Shown here piece by piece: positions 5,381 to 6,534 of a DNA stretch of 6,534 nt. Both the position numbers and the translations under genes were made by a program. How positions within the stretch are numbered: the stretch's first letter is position 1; each line of letters opens with the position of its first letter. The DNA lies in NCBI GenBank assembly GCA_016462245.1, contig JAEMTR010000038.1:1-6534 (forward strand), read 5' to 3'. The notes beneath the pieces were generated by a model that was given only the letters and a program-made list of their open reading frames with translations, was not told the origin of the DNA and ran no database searches. The stretch comes from Solirubrobacteraceae bacterium (GTDB taxonomy: Bacteria; Actinomycetota; Thermoleophilia; Solirubrobacterales; Solirubrobacteraceae).

Positions 5381-6534
5381 ATGCCGCTTTCCCGATCGAA
5401 GCGTGGGCTAGCTTCCACCTGCGCGGTTCTCCTCACGCTGGGCTTGGCGACCGCTGCGCGGGCGTCGGCCGACGGCACGTTTGCTCCGGCGCTGATAGTC
5501 GATGGCCCCTCGACCGGGGTCTCCTTGCTCGGCGACGTCGAAATGGCCTTCGACAGCAGCGCTGTTGTCAGCTATGTGCGCAGCGATGAAGGCGCCGACC
5601 ACGCCTTCATCAGCATGCTGGCTTCGGGCGCTCCTCAGACCCCCGTCCGGGTTGACCCCGGCCAGCCAGCGGTAATCGGCAAGCCCGTCGCCGGAATCTC
5701 CAACGGCGGCCGCATGACCGTCGTCTATGCCAATAGCGCAGGGCTTTGGGCGCGCGTGCAGATTGCGCCCGGGCAGCCGTTCTCGGCGCCGCAGCAGCTC
5801 GGTGGCCCAGGCGCCAACTCACCGTCGCTTGACATGGCGCCGATAACTGGCGTCGCCTATCTCGCCTGGGCCGAGAACGGCAGCGTTCGCGCCGCCTATC
5901 TTCCAGGCCGCGTCAGCAACTACACGGTCTACACGGGCGCCGCCAACATCAACCCGGCCAGTAGCGCCGGTTCTACTCCAGAGCTGGCGCCAAAGGTTTC
6001 AACTTCGGCCGACGGGACCGGCGTTGTCGCCTTCGGCGAGGCCGACGGAGCGACAACGCGGATCGGTGTGCGCCGATTGGTACGCGGCGCTTTTTCGAGC
6101 GTCGTGATGAGCGCCGCCGCCGAGAGCCTTGACGGCCAGGTCGGCGGCTCGGCCGACCGCCCGGCAATCGCGATGCAAGGCGATTCAAGCTTCGCTTGGG
6201 TTGTCTTCTCGCAGAGCTTTGCCGATGGCGCGCGCCGCGCTGTTGTGCGGCGCCTGCGCGCTTCGACGCTTGAGGCGCCAAAGGCGCTGGCCGGCGGCGC
6301 AGCGATCGGCGCTGGCGCCGGGCCAACTGTCGCGACCAACGATCGCGGTTCGGGAATCATCACCGTGCAAGCCGCCGATGGCACGATCTGGGCTTCGATC
6401 ATTCGGCGCAGCGCAGTCACTGGCGCGACCGCGCTTGGCAGCTCGCCTGCGCAGGACGCCACCGCAGCAAGCACTTTTGCGGTTGATCAATTTGGTGTAA
6501 GCGCTTGGCTTCAGGCTCCTGGGCAGGAGATCAT
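5381..6534 (+). CDS. Secreted protein with beta-propeller-like repeats, N-terminal part (3' end outside window)
   Basis: The frame is open from the ATG at 5381 to the window edge: 384 codons without a stop. A TAG at 5378-5380 immediately precedes the ATG in frame, so no earlier start is possible. Residues 1-30 are a classical Sec signal peptide: basic SRSKR (4-8), hydrophobic core at about 9-26, and Ala-x-Ala cleavage sites after A28 or A30. There is no lipobox, so it is not an obvious lipoprotein. The mature part shows a recurring beta-strand pair, hydrophobic-aromatic strand, turn, then strand: VVSYVRS (62), TVVYANS (113), VAYLAWAENG (158), GVVAFGEADG (214), FAWVVFSQSF (271), GIITVQAADG (325) and VSAWLQAPG (373), about 45-57 residues apart. 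This periodicity suggests a propeller or similar beta-repeat fold outside the membrane. I recognise no catalytic motif and no named family; function is unknown. It starts 10 bases after glpD with no ribosome site and may be transcribed separately. Confidence 0.82.
   Translation, partial: MPLSRSKRGLASTCAVLLTLGLATAARASADGTFAPALIVDGPSTGVSLLGDVEMAFDSSAVVSYVRSDEGADHAFISMLASGAPQTPVRVDPGQPAVIGKPVAGISNGGRMTVVYANSAGLWARVQIAPGQPFSAPQQLGGPGANSPSLDMAPITGVAYLAWAENGSVRAAYLPGRVSNYTVYTGAANINPASSAGSTPELAPKVSTSADGTGVVAFGEADGATTRIGVRRLVRGAFSSVVMSAAAESLDGQVGGSADRPAIAMQGDSSFAWVVFSQSFADGARRAVVRRLRASTLEAPKALAGGAAIGAGAGPTVATNDRGSGIITVQAADGTIWASIIRRSAVTGATALGSSPAQDATAASTFAVDQFGVSAWLQAPGQEI

Noticed and set aside
5420..5424. 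Cys14 of the secreted protein as a lipoprotein attachment site
   Set aside because: The residues before it (LAST) do not form a proper lipobox and the hydrophobic core lies after the Cys, so a standard Sec signal with Ala-x-Ala cleavage fits better.
5374..5589. TTG-started 71-codon frame after glpD
   Set aside because: It is Arg/Cys-rich with no signal peptide logic and overlaps the secreted protein's well-supported frame starting at 5381.
5929..6474. 181-codon open frame on the minus strand
   Set aside because: It lies antisense to the secreted repeat protein, whose + frame has a signal peptide, repeat periodicity and GC-rich third positions. The antisense product is low-complexity Ala/Pro/Arg with no recognisable domain.

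Overview
The window is GC-rich and every gene I can support lies on the + strand, with short gaps or overlaps between them. GC content, third-position GC preference, and the pairing of a split three-subunit transhydrogenase with a squalene-cyclase-like repeat protein and a long secreted repeat protein suggest a high-GC actinobacterium, most likely of the Thermoleophilia/Solirubrobacterales type. That placement is inference from style, not proof. I see no insertion sequence, phage gene, CRISPR array, tRNA or rRNA.

Layout: (1) 1-665, the 3' end of a protein built of prenyltransferase/squalene-oxidase repeats, cut by the left edge. (2) 666-734, a 69-base gap with at most a weak -10-like element. 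(3) 735-3631, a complete proton-translocating NAD(P) transhydrogenase operon: soluble NAD(H)-binding alpha-1 subunit (735-1883), small membrane alpha-2 subunit (1896-2210), and beta subunit with membrane and NADP(H)-binding domains (2207-3631). (4) 3632-3681, a 50-base gap with two small hairpins. (5) 3682-5370, a complete FAD-dependent glycerol-3-phosphate dehydrogenase. (6) 5381-6534, the first 384 codons of a secreted protein with beta-propeller-like repeats, running off the right edge.

The transhydrogenase uses the proton gradient to move hydride from NADH to NADP+, supplying NADPH. GlpD oxidises glycerol 3-phosphate and passes electrons to the quinone pool, which helps build the same gradient. 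The close spacing allows co-transcription, and a joint role in redox balance during lipid or glycerol turnover is a reasonable inference. The flanking repeat proteins have no evident tie to this chemistry.

The window is mostly ordinary core metabolism and I do not claim a new system. The points most worth a second look are the secreted repeat protein at the right edge, the His/Asn arrangement in the transhydrogenase proton channel, the pnt-glpD neighbourhood, and possible leaderless starts.
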